Source: Bacillus sp. F19
GTDB taxonomy: Bacteria > Bacillota > Bacilli > Bacillales > Bacillaceae
Direction: 5' to 3'
NCBI GenBank assembly: GCA_023823795.1
Contig: CP085710.1
Location: 1,080,001 to 1,144,000 of the forward strand
Length of the DNA stretch: 64,000 nt
Shown here: positions 54,168-62,386 of the stretch, piece after piece
Position numbering within the stretch: the stretch's first letter is position 1
Layout: each line of letters starts with the position of its first letter
Position numbers and translations under genes: made by a program
The notes under the pieces: generated by a model
The model's database searches: none
What the model was told of the DNA's origin: nothing
What the model saw: only the letters and a program-made list of their open reading frames with translations

Positions 54168-54239
54168 TGTTGTTTTCCTCCTATCTTAATTTCTCCCGTC
54201 CAATTTAATGAACAGATACATTAGGTGTCGGGACTAATG

Positions 54240-54266
54240 TATAGTATGTTTTTTCCCAATTTGTGT
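54240..54266 (-). promoter_or_regulatory. Sigma-K-type promoter of the Cys-rich gene
   Basis: Minus strand: AC (54265-54266), 16 bp, CATACTATA (54240-54248), an exact match to CATANNNTA. Confidence 0.6.
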
Positions 54267-54314
54267 GCCGTGATAAGAGCGGAATTTTAGGTGAATGTCA
54301 GTTTCCTGCATAAA

Positions 54315-54342
54315 ACCTCTGAAGGCTGAATTTCATAGTAGT
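54315..54342 (+). promoter_or_regulatory. Sigma-K-type promoter of the coiled-coil gene at 54380
   Basis: AC (54315-54316), 17 bp, CATAGTAGT (54334-54342). One deviation from CATANNNTA at the last base. Confidence 0.45.
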
Positions 54343-54379
54343 AAGGGAATAATTTAATATATGGATGGGAGAGAGGATT

Positions 54380-54700
54380 GTGACAAATCAACAGACAGAA
54401 AACGTAAAAGCTCTCAAAGCGCGGATCTCTTACTTGCAAAGAGAACTTTCACATACGCGGGCACAGCTGCTGGATTATGAAGAGGATGGGTCTTACAATG
54501 AACTGCGCAGAGAAAATAAAAATCTAAAGGAAAAACTCATTCATCTTGAAGGGGAAAATCTCGTTCTATTTGAATTGCTTACAAAAAATAAAACTGAGGA
54601 AGAAAAAGATTCTGCGCAGTCAGATAAATTTTATGATTCATGGTTTATAAGCAACCTGAAAAATCAAGCTTCAAAAGATGACGATAAACCGAAAGAATAA
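54380..54700 (+). CDS. Coiled-coil protein of unknown function
   Basis: 106 aa from GTG 54380, with GGGAG 8 nt upstream. The ATG at 54365 has no site. Residues about 8-75 are a continuous coiled coil (ALKARISYLQRELSHTRAQL then RRENKNLKEKLIHLEGENLV). The tail is charged. It is divergent from the Cys-rich gene and preceded by a sigma-K-like promoter. Probably a small coat component (inference). Family not recognised. Confidence 0.65.
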   Translation: MTNQQTENVKALKARISYLQRELSHTRAQLLDYEEDGSYNELRRENKNLKEKLIHLEGENLVLFELLTKNKTEEEKDSAQSDKFYDSWFISNLKNQASKDDDKPKE

Positions 54701-54782
54701 CATACTCTTAAATAAATGACTGACCTTGTGTCTCCGCTTTTATTATTAGTTCTTTCGCTGAAGTCAAAGAGATGGTTTATGA

Positions 54783-54791
54783 CATAGATTA
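54783..54791 (+). promoter_or_regulatory. Sigma-K-type -10 before the 47-aa gene
   Basis: CATAGATTA fits CATANNNTA, but no AC is found at the right distance. Weak. Confidence 0.3.
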
Positions 54792-54819
54792 TAAGCAAGA
54801 AACGTAAGGGAGGATTATC

Positions 54820-54963
54820 ATGCTAAATAAAAAAGCAACGAAAGCGCCGAAATCAAATTCAGTGGTCTTTTATGGCTCTTCCCACTATAATCAGCAGCCT
54901 TCTGGCAGCATGAAGAAAACCGGCTGCGGATGCGGAAAGAAAAAGATGATTGTCAGAGATTAG
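54820..54963 (+). CDS. Small basic Cys-containing protein, probable sporulation protein
   Basis: 47 aa with a strong AAGGGAGGA site. It starts MLNKKATKAPKSNSVVFYGS and ends KKTGCGCGKKKMIVRD, with a CGC pair between lysines. It is too short for ordinary gene calling, but the ribosome site, its own terminator and the sigma-K-like -10 support it. It is comparable in character to small basic coat proteins. No family is assigned. Confidence 0.6.
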   Translation: MLNKKATKAPKSNSVVFYGSSHYNQQPSGSMKKTGCGCGKKKMIVRD

Positions 54964-54977
54964 ATAATTGATAAGAG

Positions 54978-55011
54978 TCCTCTCCATTTGGCAGAGGATT
55001 TTTTGTTTTTT
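54978..55011 (+). terminator. Terminator of the 47-aa gene
   Basis: TCCTCT / AGAGGA stem with a 9-nt loop and TTTTTTGTTTTTT. Confidence 0.8.
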
Positions 55012-55103
55012 AATTAAGTTTTTAATTGCTCCTTGAGGAAGGAGCTTTAAAACAAAGGCAAACGCCGGCACTTCTGAATAAGTTAATAGAAGAGGTGAGT
55101 GAC

Positions 55104-55319
55104 ATGGGAAAGATTAGCGGGAAATTCGAAAAGTTTCTTGATGGGCTGTATGACCGCCATGATGAGATCCAGGAAAAGCATTCAAAATGGATGAGCGAGA
55201 AGGAGAAGGATTTAAAGTCACTTGCTATCTCAGCAGGCAAGTTTGAGGATAGGGTGGAGCAGGCGGCAAATGAAGTGGAGAGATGGATGGCAGCTCAGGA
55301 AAAAAATCTAAAATCATAA
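55104..55319 (+). CDS. Small helical protein of unknown function
   Basis: 71 aa from ATG 55104 with GAGGTG upstream. A longer frame from 55026 lacks a site. It is highly charged and helical throughout (FEKFLDGLYDRHDEIQEKHS then KWMSEKEKDLKSLAISAGKF), with no membrane segment. It lies among sporulation genes upstream of the yjcZ homolog. Function unknown. Confidence 0.6.
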   Translation: MGKISGKFEKFLDGLYDRHDEIQEKHSKWMSEKEKDLKSLAISAGKFEDRVEQAANEVERWMAAQEKNLKS

Positions 55320-55350
55320 ATATCCGCACTTGACCTGCTCAATTTGTCCA

Positions 55351-55378
55351 ACCAAAACGGCATCACGGACATATGCTG
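55351..55378 (+). promoter_or_regulatory. Sigma-K-type promoter of the yjcZ homolog
   Basis: AC (55351-55352), 17 bp, CATATGCTG (55370-55378). Last base deviates from the consensus. Confidence 0.4.
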
Positions 55379-55411
55379 TATAGACGAAAGATAGAAGGAG
55401 GTGGCTAAGAT

Positions 55412-55546
55412 ATGGGTTACGGATACTATGGCGGCTGTGGCTACGGCGGCGGTTACCAAGGCGGAGGATACTGCGGTTCAACATTTGTTTTAATCGTAGT
55501 ATTGTTCATCTTATTGATCATTGTATTAGGTGCTTCTTTCTGCTAA
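55412..55546 (+). CDS. YjcZ family sporulation protein
   Basis: 44 aa with a strong GAAGGAGGTG site. A Gly/Tyr-rich head (MGYGYYGGCGYGGGYQGGGY, residues 1-20) is followed by one membrane helix FVLIVVLFILLIIVLGASFC. This layout defines the YjcZ/YckD-type small sporulation proteins, which occur in many copies in Bacilli. Position upstream of spoVIF matches B. subtilis yjcZ. It is followed by a terminator. Confidence 0.88.
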   Translation: MGYGYYGGCGYGGGYQGGGYCGSTFVLIVVLFILLIIVLGASFC

Positions 55547-55563
55547 GCATTTCTGAACGTGAT

Positions 55564-55607
55564 AAAAAAGGAAGTATGGGCATTATTGTCCGTACTTTCC
55601 TTTTTTT
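55564..55607 (+). terminator. Terminator of the yjcZ homolog
   Basis: AAAAAAGGAAGTA pairs with TACTTTCCTTTTTT with one bulge and a short inner stem, then T residues. Confidence 0.8.
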
Positions 55608-55811
55608 AAGGCTCTTTTCGTAAACATTGATGCTTAAGGTAGTCATTAAAAAATCGGGGCTTGGATTTTTTACAGTAGTTTCGGTATATAAAAATAGCCA
55701 TGCATTTTTAAATTTTTGGAAAAGAGCACGACAGAGAACTTATTGCGAAAAAAAAACATACGCAAAGCAACAATCAATGCGAACACAGCCTTTTATAAAA
55801 GATAGGCAGGC

Positions 55812-55838
55812 ACATCAAATACAGAGCTTCATAGGATA
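55812..55838 (+). promoter_or_regulatory. Sigma-K-type promoter of spoVIF
   Basis: AC (55812-55813), 16 bp, CATAGGATA (55830-55838), an exact match to CATANNNTA. The B. subtilis spoVIF gene is sigma-K dependent. Confidence 0.6.
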
Positions 55839-55863
55839 TATCATCGTAAAGGAGGCAACAAAC

Positions 55864-56118
55864 ATGGATAATCACTTCTTTAAAAATCTTGAAAAGAAAA
55901 CTGGCGTTAATATGAAGGAAGTATTAGATCTTGCCAACTCCCTTCAAAATGCCAATTTCCAAGATGAACAAACCGTCCGCAGCGTTATTCGCCGCGTCTC
56001 TCAAATTGCCAATAAGCCTGTTAATAAAGAAATGGAAGACAAAATCGTAAACAGCATTGTGAATGGAAAAGAGAAGCTGGACTTTGGAACAATTTCTAAG
56101 ATGATTAATAAGAAATAA
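55864..56118 (+). CDS. spoVIF: Stage VI sporulation protein F
   Basis: 84 aa from ATG 55864 with AAAGGAGG. The frame continues upstream to 55627 without support. It starts MDNHFFKNLEKKTGVNMKEV and has QTVRSVIRRVSQIANKPVNK and the end FGTISKMINKK, as in SpoVIF (YjcC). SpoVIF acts late in coat assembly and controls GerE-dependent genes in the mother cell. Position between yjcZ and yjcD is conserved. Confidence 0.92.
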   Translation: MDNHFFKNLEKKTGVNMKEVLDLANSLQNANFQDEQTVRSVIRRVSQIANKPVNKEMEDKIVNSIVNGKEKLDFGTISKMINKK

Positions 56119-56125
56119 GAAAGCA

Positions 56126-56153
56126 GCCTCTCCAGATTTGGAGAGGCCGTTTT
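56126..56153 (+). terminator. Terminator of spoVIF
   Basis: GCCTCTCC / GGAGAGGC perfect stem with an AGATTT loop and CGTTTTG. Confidence 0.85.
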
Positions 56154-56193
56154 GTGAGGTTTGGCTGAAATATTTCGGCTGATTGTCTCAAAC

Positions 56194-58470
56194 TCAAACC
56201 ATCAGCCCTCTGATAAAGCGTGACGGAATCGCTTTCCGTCCGCGTCTGTATTGAGGAACAGAAACTGACAGAGAAGATTTAGCACGTGTCATGGCGACAT
56301 ACATTAAGCGGCGTTCTTCTTCGATTGGCTTTTCATCGCCTTTTCGGAAGGAGTCCAGGGCAAAGTCATGCGGAAGGCCTCCGTCTACTGCCCCCAGAAT
56401 ATAGACATGTTCATATTCTAAACCCTTCGCCCGGTGCACCGTCATCAGCTGAACGGCATGTGGATCACGCTTTTGTTTCCATTCTTTCGATTTGGCTGTC
56501 ATATGCTCGACATGCTCCAAAAGTTCCGCAACCGTATCGAATTTATTGGCAAGCACTCTTAAATCTTTCAGATCGTCCGAGCCTTTTTCAATGGCGTTGC
56601 CTTCATTGCCCCGTTTTTTCAAAAAGTCAGAGAACCCCATATCTTTTTCAATTATATCAATGGCAGCTGTAGGCTTTAATGTTTTCAGCTTTGCAAACAT
56701 CGGGACAATCCTCTTGATTTTTGCCTTTTGAAAAGGCTGAAGGGCCTCCAGTTTGGTCAGTGCTTCAACAAATGTACAATCGTATGTGATGGAAAAAGCC
56801 TTTAAGTCGTTCAGGGCACTCTGTTTTATAAACAGGGCGCTCATCACATGGACGATGGCTGCAGAATCATCAGGGTTCATCCCAAGCCTTAAGTAAGCAA
56901 GCAGCCCCTTAATCATTCTCCTTTCGTAAAAAGAAAGGCCTTCCTGTTCAATCGTAAAAGGGATGCTCGATTGAGCGAGCCGCTCGAAAATGGCACGGCC
57001 AGCCGTATGGGTCCGGTACAGCACAGCAAATTCACCCGGCTTTGCCCCGTTTTCAAGCTTTTCCTTCATGTCATTCACAACAAGCGTCGCTTCCTCTTCT
57101 TCATCATGAGGAAAAAAGAAGAGCGGAGGTGCCTCATTTTGATATTGAGCGTTCATGGCTTTTTGGTGGCGCTGTTTATTTTTAGAAATAACCGAATTGG
57201 CACTAGAAACAATTTCGTGGCTTGACCGGTAATTCTCTGCAAGTGTCACAATTTTCGCATCAGGAAAATCATTTTTGAAATTCAGGATAAAAGACGGATC
57301 ACTGCCCCTGAATGCGTAAATGGATTGATCATCATCTCCGACAACACAAAGCTGATTTGTGTGAGATGACAGCATTTTTAAAAGCTCGTACTGAACGGGA
57401 TTAATGTCCTGGAATTCATCAACGAGAAAATAGCGGAATCGGTTTTGATATTGGGCAAGCAGTTCAGGATTTTCTGCTAAAAGCACGTAGCATTTGATCA
57501 GCATATCATCAAAATCGAACTGATTCTGAGCGCTCTTCATTTCTTCATATTTTTCGTAAAGGAATAAGGCCTGTTCTTCCCATTCTGTTTCAGGCTTAAT
57601 GCCGCGGTTAGAGAGAAACGTATTTTTCCAAAAGCTGATCTGCTGCAGAGCCTGATCGTATGGAAACTCCTTCTCATTTAGACCAAGCTCGCGTCCGGCG
57701 GATTTTATGTACTGCTCTTTCTGCCAGTCCCATTTAATTAAGTGCTGACCATTCCATCTTTCGGGATCACTGTGCATCAATATTTTGTAAAAGATGCTGT
57801 GGAAGGTACCGCAAACCAGCCTTCCTGATGAAGGCGATGCGGCATATTCATTCAAACGGTGTTTCATTTCCTGTGCTGCCTTTGAAGTGAAGGTGACAAG
57901 CATAATGGAGCCTGGGTTTATTTGCTGTTCCTCCATCATGTAAAGTGCGCGTGTAGTTAAAACGCGGGTTTTGCCGCTCCCGGCGCCAGCGAGAACAAGA
58001 AGCGGACCGTCAATAGTAGTAACAGCTTCAAGTTGTGTATCATCAAGATTTACTTTCAGAATGCTTTTTGCAGCCGTTTTTTCTTTTACACGCAAGGGAG
58101 TTTGTCCTAGTTTTGCAAGCTGGTAAGGCTTCCAGGAAGTTTCTTTTTTTGGCTGATCCCCGCCTATGGCTCTTTGGGCAGGCATGCGGAAACCGTTTGT
58201 TTCTTTATGAACGATTTCTTTTGAGGCAGCAGCCTGCTGAATCGTTTCGCTGTATTGTTCACATTGCTCATGTATCGCATGATCAGCATGATAAAAATAA
58301 GGTTTTTGTTTGATGCCTAAGTATAGCTTTAATGGCTGATTACAGCATGCGCATGTCACTTTTCCATGAAGGCTTGCTTCATAGATCTGCTGAAAACGTT
58401 CTCTGGCCAAGTAAGGGAGCTGTATAAATTCATCTTTAAATTTTCCGCAAATCAACGAAAGTCCTCCCAT
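56194..58470 (-). CDS. yjcD: UvrD/PcrA-like DNA helicase YjcD
   Basis: 758 aa, superfamily 1 helicase. Residues about 35-75 hold a Cys/His module (VTCACCNQPLKLYLGIKQK then PYFYHADHAIHEQC) similar to the CoiA zinc region. The helicase core follows with Walker A LAGAGSGKTRVLTTRALYMM near residue 160, Walker B/motif II FLVDEFQDINPVQYELL and motif III VVGDDDQSIYAFRG. Motif IV and later motifs include VTLAENYRSSHEI, VQLMTVHRAKGLEYEHVYIL and MYVAMTRAKSSL. It translocates 3'-5' on single-stranded DNA by analogy. Role in vivo unclear. In B. subtilis it follows spoVIF, as here but convergent. Confidence 0.92.
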   Translation of the reverse strand: MGGLSLICGKFKDEFIQLPYLARERFQQIYEASLHGKVTCACCNQPLKLYLGIKQKPYFYHADHAIHEQCEQYSETIQQAAASKEIVHKETNGFRMPAQRAIGGDQPKKETSWKPYQLAKLGQTPLRVKEKTAAKSILKVNLDDTQLEAVTTIDGPLLVLAGAGSGKTRVLTTRALYMMEEQQINPGSIMLVTFTSKAAQEMKHRLNEYAASPSSGRLVCGTFHSIFYKILMHSDPERWNGQHLIKWDWQKEQYIKSAGRELGLNEKEFPYDQALQQISFWKNTFLSNRGIKPETEWEEQALFLYEKYEEMKSAQNQFDFDDMLIKCYVLLAENPELLAQYQNRFRYFLVDEFQDINPVQYELLKMLSSHTNQLCVVGDDDQSIYAFRGSDPSFILNFKNDFPDAKIVTLAENYRSSHEIVSSANSVISKNKQRHQKAMNAQYQNEAPPLFFFPHDEEEEATLVVNDMKEKLENGAKPGEFAVLYRTHTAGRAIFERLAQSSIPFTIEQEGLSFYERRMIKGLLAYLRLGMNPDDSAAIVHVMSALFIKQSALNDLKAFSITYDCTFVEALTKLEALQPFQKAKIKRIVPMFAKLKTLKPTAAIDIIEKDMGFSDFLKKRGNEGNAIEKGSDDLKDLRVLANKFDTVAELLEHVEHMTAKSKEWKQKRDPHAVQLMTVHRAKGLEYEHVYILGAVDGGLPHDFALDSFRKGDEKPIEEERRLMYVAMTRAKSSLSVSVPQYRRGRKAIPSRFIRGLMV

Positions 58471-58610
58471 AATTTCACAGTAAAATGCGTACCTTTATAA
58501 ATAAAGACACAAACTCTATCTTATCAAAAGGAAGCAAAACAAAAAAGGGGAAGGAACATTCGTTTTAGAGCACGAAATGATGGGAATAGATTCTGAAAGG
58601 GGTGATGTAG

Positions 58611-58854
58611 ATGAGTTACGTAGCACCAATAATTATAGATCAATATGTGCAGTACACCAATCGGATGGTCAGGCACAAGCCGGATTATGCAGAATTATTA
58701 AGTGTCGCGCGAATTGAACTAAACACCAGACCTGAGGGAGGAAGAGAAGAAATTTGACCATATGCTGGATCAGGCAAAACGGACAAAGCGGGCAAGGGAG
58801 GTTTATATGAAAACATTGACAGGGAATGGATGTCTGTTTTACGAATCGATTTGA
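58611..58854 (+). pseudogene. Small conserved-type protein broken (or shifted) by one base
   Basis: ATG 58611 behind GAAAGGGGTGATG encodes MSYVAPIIIDQYVQYTNRMV and stops at TGA 58755-58757 after 48 codons. From about 58738 the +1 frame continues without a break as EEEKKFDHMLDQAKRTKRAR up to 58854. The two pieces join naturally in GGREE/KKFDHML, so an 80-residue protein was probably intended. The slip lies in the purine-rich run at about 58736-58752. It may be a true mutation, a sequencing error, or programmed frameshifting. Without the shift a 48-aa protein and possibly a second ORF (58762-58854) remain. Confidence 0.55.
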
Positions 58855-58880
58855 AAAGACTTAATAAAAAGGAGTATGTC

Positions 58881-59768
58881 ATGAAATGCATCAAACTAAC
58901 GGAAAAATGCTTTTATTTTCAAGGTGCCGTCAATATCGGCTATATTATGAGCGGCAATTATGGCATGCTTATTGACGCAGGACTGGATCCTCAAACAGCA
59001 AAAAAGGTCTGCAGGCAATTATCGGCCCAAGGCTTTCCATTAAGCCATTTATTTATCACTCATGCTCACGCCGACCATTACGGCGGCGCAGCATATATTC
59101 AGGAAAATCATTCAGTTCATACATACGCTTCAAAAGAAGAGGCAGCCATATTAACCAATCCGATACTAGAACCGCTTTATTTATTTCAAGGCAACAAGCC
59201 ACTTCCTGAGCTGCGGAACAAATTTCTGGAAGGGGCACCTATTATCATTGATGAAGAGGTAACGGAAGGAAAGCACCAATTTGGCGATGTCTTATTTGAA
59301 TGCATGGCACTCCCCGGTCACAGTCTTATGCAGCTTGGCGTAATGGTGGACGGCATATTATTTGCTGCGGACGCCTATTTTGGTGCAGAACAGATAAAAA
59401 AACATAAGATTCCTTACATAATAGACGCCGAAGATACACTTAAATCCTTAGAAAAACTTTTAACCATCGAATGTCTAGGAGCGGTGCCGGGTCATGGAAA
59501 TTATGAGGAAGCGTTTCAAGAAACGGTCAAGCTAAATATAGAGTATCATCATCACGTTCTTTCCGTCCTTTTGGACATTCTCTCAAGCCGTCCTCATACT
59601 CATGAACAAGTCATCCAAAAAATGTGCCGTCATTTTGGCGTTAATCCATCATCCCTTTCATCATGGCTGCTGTTTAGAACTGCAATCATGGCATACGCGA
59701 CGAAGCTGATAAAAGATCAAAAAGCTGAAATGGTGATCGAGGATGCCATCCTTTATTTAAAAAGTTAA
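58881..59768 (+). CDS. Metallo-beta-lactamase fold hydrolase
   Basis: 295 aa from ATG 58881 with AAAAAGGAG. The longer frame to 58830 has no site. The metal motif LFITHAHADHYGGAAYI (about residues 56-72), the third ligand CMALPGHSLMQLGVM near residue 153, FAADAYFG (Asp) and the final His in GAVPGHGNYEE fit the glyoxalase-II-like group. A C-terminal helical tail (residues about 215-295) resembles the YflN/winged-helix end of similar Bacillus hydrolases. The substrate is unknown. It shares its last four bases with the convergent DUF421 gene. Confidence 0.8.
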   Translation: MKCIKLTEKCFYFQGAVNIGYIMSGNYGMLIDAGLDPQTAKKVCRQLSAQGFPLSHLFITHAHADHYGGAAYIQENHSVHTYASKEEAAILTNPILEPLYLFQGNKPLPELRNKFLEGAPIIIDEEVTEGKHQFGDVLFECMALPGHSLMQLGVMVDGILFAADAYFGAEQIKKHKIPYIIDAEDTLKSLEKLLTIECLGAVPGHGNYEEAFQETVKLNIEYHHHVLSVLLDILSSRPHTHEQVIQKMCRHFGVNPSSLSSWLLFRTAIMAYATKLIKDQKAEMVIEDAILYLKS

Positions 59769-60442
59769 TTCATTTTTTGAAGGTAAAGTCCTTCTCCTTC
59801 AAGCCATTCAGCGTATAAGACCTCCTTGTAGGTCTTTATATTTTGCTTCTTGAGCTCTTCCTGCAGCCATTCTTCTGAAAATCCTGCTTCCTGTACATTA
59901 TCAAGCAGGACTTCTCCATCAAGAATCATTGAAAAAGGCAGAATTGCCTTTTCTTCCGGCATGCTAAAATCACTTCGCGTCGGCATTTCAAATTCAGGTT
60001 TTTTTAAAATGTTTACTGTCCCATCTGTTTCCAGAACAGCAAAAGCTACTTCACTCAATGAAAATGCGCCTCTTGCTCTTACCAGATGCTGAAGCTGATT
60101 GAGATCAAGCTTGCTTGCTTTTAAACTTTCACGAATAATTCTGCCCTTATGAATAATAATGGTGGGCCTTCCTTCTAAAAAGGCTCTCGTGTTCTTCCAT
60201 TTTTGCGTAATAATTTCAAGAAGATAAATAAGAGATCCCCATACTGAGATAGCGAACAGTATTTTAAGTATGCCAGTATCGTCGTCAAATACGGCATTTC
60301 CTACAAGCTCCCCAAGTACTAGAGCAGAAATGAAGTCAAATGTAGTAATTTGGGTAATTTGGGTTTTACCTAAAATTCTTGTTAAAAAGAATAATCCAAA
60401 AAACCCAACGATTAAATCAAGACCTGTATGTAAAAACTCCAT
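59765..60442 (-). CDS. DUF421 membrane protein (YetF-like)
   Basis: 225 aa from the ATG at 60440-60442, with AAGGTGA upstream. The frame to 60478 is less likely. Three membrane helices at the N-terminus (LIVGFFGLFFLTRILGKTQI then FISALVLGELVGNAV) are followed by the DUF421 signature TRAFLEGRPTIIIHKGRI near residue 92 and the cytoplasmic domain with FSLSEVAFAVLETDGTVNIL. YetF-type proteins in Bacilli are of uncertain function, some linked to sporulation. It overlaps the convergent hydrolase by 4 bp (stop codons share bases) and has no visible terminator. Confidence 0.82.
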   Translation of the reverse strand: MEFLHTGLDLIVGFFGLFFLTRILGKTQITQITTFDFISALVLGELVGNAVFDDDTGILKILFAISVWGSLIYLLEIITQKWKNTRAFLEGRPTIIIHKGRIIRESLKASKLDLNQLQHLVRARGAFSLSEVAFAVLETDGTVNILKKPEFEMPTRSDFSMPEEKAILPFSMILDGEVLLDNVQEAGFSEEWLQEELKKQNIKTYKEVLYAEWLEGEGLYLQKMN

Positions 60443-60605
60443 AGCGTCACCTTGTCTCGTATTAGATGAAGTTAGCATGTGCAGGTTTGCCTGTTTTTAT
60501 TGAAGAAGAAATCTTAAAACATCGGTATTAAATGATGCTGCTGGAATTTAAATTCTAAAAAACAAGACAGCACCAAGTATTTGCATAAGGTCTTAGAGAA
60601 TGTGT

Positions 60606-61228
60606 ATGATCCCCGAAACCACTAGATCTATGATTTTGAGTACTCAAAGGAAGCGTATGATTCCTCAAAAAAGTCAACTCCATGGTTTTGAGTACTCAAA
60701 GAAGGTGTATGAGTACTCAAAAAAGCCAACTCCATGTTTTTGAGTACTCAAAGGAGGTGTATGAGTACTCAAAAAAGCCAACTCCATGGTTTTGAGTACT
60801 CAAAGTAGGTGTAGGAGTACTCAAAAAAGTTAATTCCATGTTTTTGAGTACTCAAAGGAGGTGTATGAGTACTCAAAAAAGCCAACTTCAGTGTTTTGAG
60901 TACTCAAAGAAGGTGTAGGAGTACTCAAAAAAGCCAACTTCAGTGTTTTGAGTACTCAAAGAAGGTGTAGGAGTACTCAAAAAAGCCAACTTCATGGTTT
61001 TGAGTACTCAAAGTAGGTGTAGGAGTACTCCAAAAAGTCAATTCCATGTTTTTGAGTACTCAAAGGAGGTGTATGAGTACTCAAAAAAGCCAACTTCAGT
61101 GTTTTGAGTACTCAAAGAAGGTGTAGGAGTACTCAAAAAAGCCAACTTCAGTGTTTTGAGTACTCAAAGAAGGTGTAGGAGTACTCAAAAAAGCCAACTC
61201 CATGTTTTTGAGTACTCAAAGGAAGCGA
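60606..61228 (-). repeat. Tandem array 3: about 12 repeats of 52 bp with paired palindromes
   Basis: Units start at 60606 (51 bp), 60657, 60709, 60761, 60813, 60865, 60917, 60969, 61021, 61073, 61125 and 61177. Each has two GAGTACTC or near copies. They lie 31 bp apart in the unit and 21 bp from the next unit, and many extend to TTTTGAGTACTCAAA. Read on the minus strand, unit positions agree with array 1 (GAGTAC-C-CAAA near the unit start, CATAC near the end), so the array is the same family in inverted orientation. The hairpin H3 is at its minus-strand 5' side. Confidence 0.92.
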
Positions 61229-61255
61229 TTAATTCCCCTAAGAACAAAACGTTAA

Positions 61256-61332
61256 TCACAACAAAACAACGGATACCAATTGCACAGTGCAATGTAGTAC
61301 CCGTTTTCTTCCGTATTTTGCTGTTTTCTCGC
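61256..61332 (-). terminator. Array-head hairpin H3 (minus strand)
   Basis: On the minus strand: GAAAACAGCAAAATACGG, arms AACGGGTAC / GTATCCGTT (one G-U in this orientation only) and inner arms ATTGCA / TGCAAT around CTG, then TTTTGTTG. It lies 29 bp past the yjcF stop and is the counterpart of H1 and H2. Confidence 0.78.
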
Positions 61333-61360
61333 CTTAAAAACGCAACCCGTTAGCTGCTTT

Positions 61361-61792
61361 TTAAGCTTTTATTTCTTTTACCATCGTAACATGCGGAATG
61401 CCTGCATCTAAAAATGTTTCTTTTGAAATGGTGTTATAGCCAAGCTTCTCATAGAAAGGCTCTGCATGTGTTTGTGCATTCAGCTTTAGTTTTTGCATTT
61501 CCTTTGAAGCAGCAATCTCTTCAAGTTTTTCCATGATGATTTTGCCTGCGCCTTTAGAGCGGTAATCAGGAAGCACGCAAATTCGTTCAATTTTGCCGAT
61601 GCCGTTCAGGATGCGAAAACGTCCTGCACCAACTGGCTTGTCGCCGTCATATAAAACAACGTGAGAAGCTTCTCTTTCAAACTGATCGATTTCTTCTTCT
61701 TCAGGCACATGCTGCTCTTCTACAAATACTTTTGTTCGGACATCATAGGCTTCCTGCAATTCTTCATCTGACTTTACAATTCTTGCGATCAC
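61361..61792 (-). CDS. yjcF: GNAT family N-acetyltransferase YjcF
   Basis: 143 aa from GTG 61790-61792, directly after the yjcG stop. It has the ElaA/YjcF-type GNAT core: VRTKVFVEEQHVPEEEEIDQ near residue 18, ICVLPDYRSKGAGKIIMEKL (motif A) near residue 71, and HAEPFYEKLGYN. The substrate is unknown. Third in the yjcH-yjcG-yjcF direction. Hairpin H3 appears to end this transcript. Confidence 0.88.
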   Translation of the reverse strand: MIARIVKSDEELQEAYDVRTKVFVEEQHVPEEEEIDQFEREASHVVLYDGDKPVGAGRFRILNGIGKIERICVLPDYRSKGAGKIIMEKLEEIAASKEMQKLKLNAQTHAEPFYEKLGYNTISKETFLDAGIPHVTMVKEIKA

Positions 61793-62314
61793 CTACAGAC
61801 CTTCCTTTCCAAGAAGAAATGTCTCAAAAACCGTCCATGATCCATTTTCCAGCTGATAGAGAAGATGGAAGCGGTCAACCGTTTCTTCATGCTGAAAATC
61901 TGTCATTTTCAGGTGGCCAAGCACATCTGAAAGCTCATCATCAGACAGCTCTTGACCAATCGTAATATGAGGAACAAAAGCATATTCAGGCTCAATATCA
62001 GAGAAGTATTCATCATGCAGAGCATCATACAGGTTCAATATTTCTTCTGTCGGTTCAACTTTAAGATAAATGACGTTGTTTACTGGTGAAAAGGAACTGA
62101 ATTTTCTGATTGAGAGTGAGAGCGGCTGCATTCTTTGTGCAATCTGACGCAGTTCTCTTGAAATGTCCCTTACCTGCTCATCTGTCGCTTCAAATGGCTG
62201 TTTAAGCGTCAAATGAGGCGGGATCAAAGCATAGTTGGTGTCATAGCGCTTTCGGTAAGAGTTAGCTGAATCCTGCAGTTTTTTTGATGGAAAAATGGCA
62301 ATACCGTACTTCAT
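61793..62314 (-). CDS. yjcG: 2'-5' RNA ligase-like phosphoesterase YjcG
   Basis: 173 aa, 2H phosphoesterase superfamily. The two H-x-T/S-x motifs are visible: [10 protein letters not shown] (about residues 32-41) and [11 protein letters not shown] (about residues 115-125). It starts [20 protein letters not shown]. The structure of B. subtilis YjcG is known, but its substrate is not. AAGGAGGG lies upstream. The yjcF gene starts immediately at its stop. Confidence 0.9.
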   Translation of the reverse strand: MKYGIAIFPSKKLQDSANSYRKRYDTNYALIPPHLTLKQPFEATDEQVRDISRELRQIAQRMQPLSLSIRKFSSFSPVNNVIYLKVEPTEEILNLYDALHDEYFSDIEPEYAFVPHITIGQELSDDELSDVLGHLKMTDFQHEETVDRFHLLYQLENGSWTVFETFLLGKEGL

Positions 62315-62386
62315 ATGTGTTCCCTCCCATGTATAAATATGTATTCATAGTATATCAAAAATTAAGGTTTGAAGCATATGAGACAA

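Noticed and set aside
60606-61228. Reading array 3 as the tail of a protein-coding gene
   Set aside because: Period 52 changes frame at each unit and stops occur in every frame.
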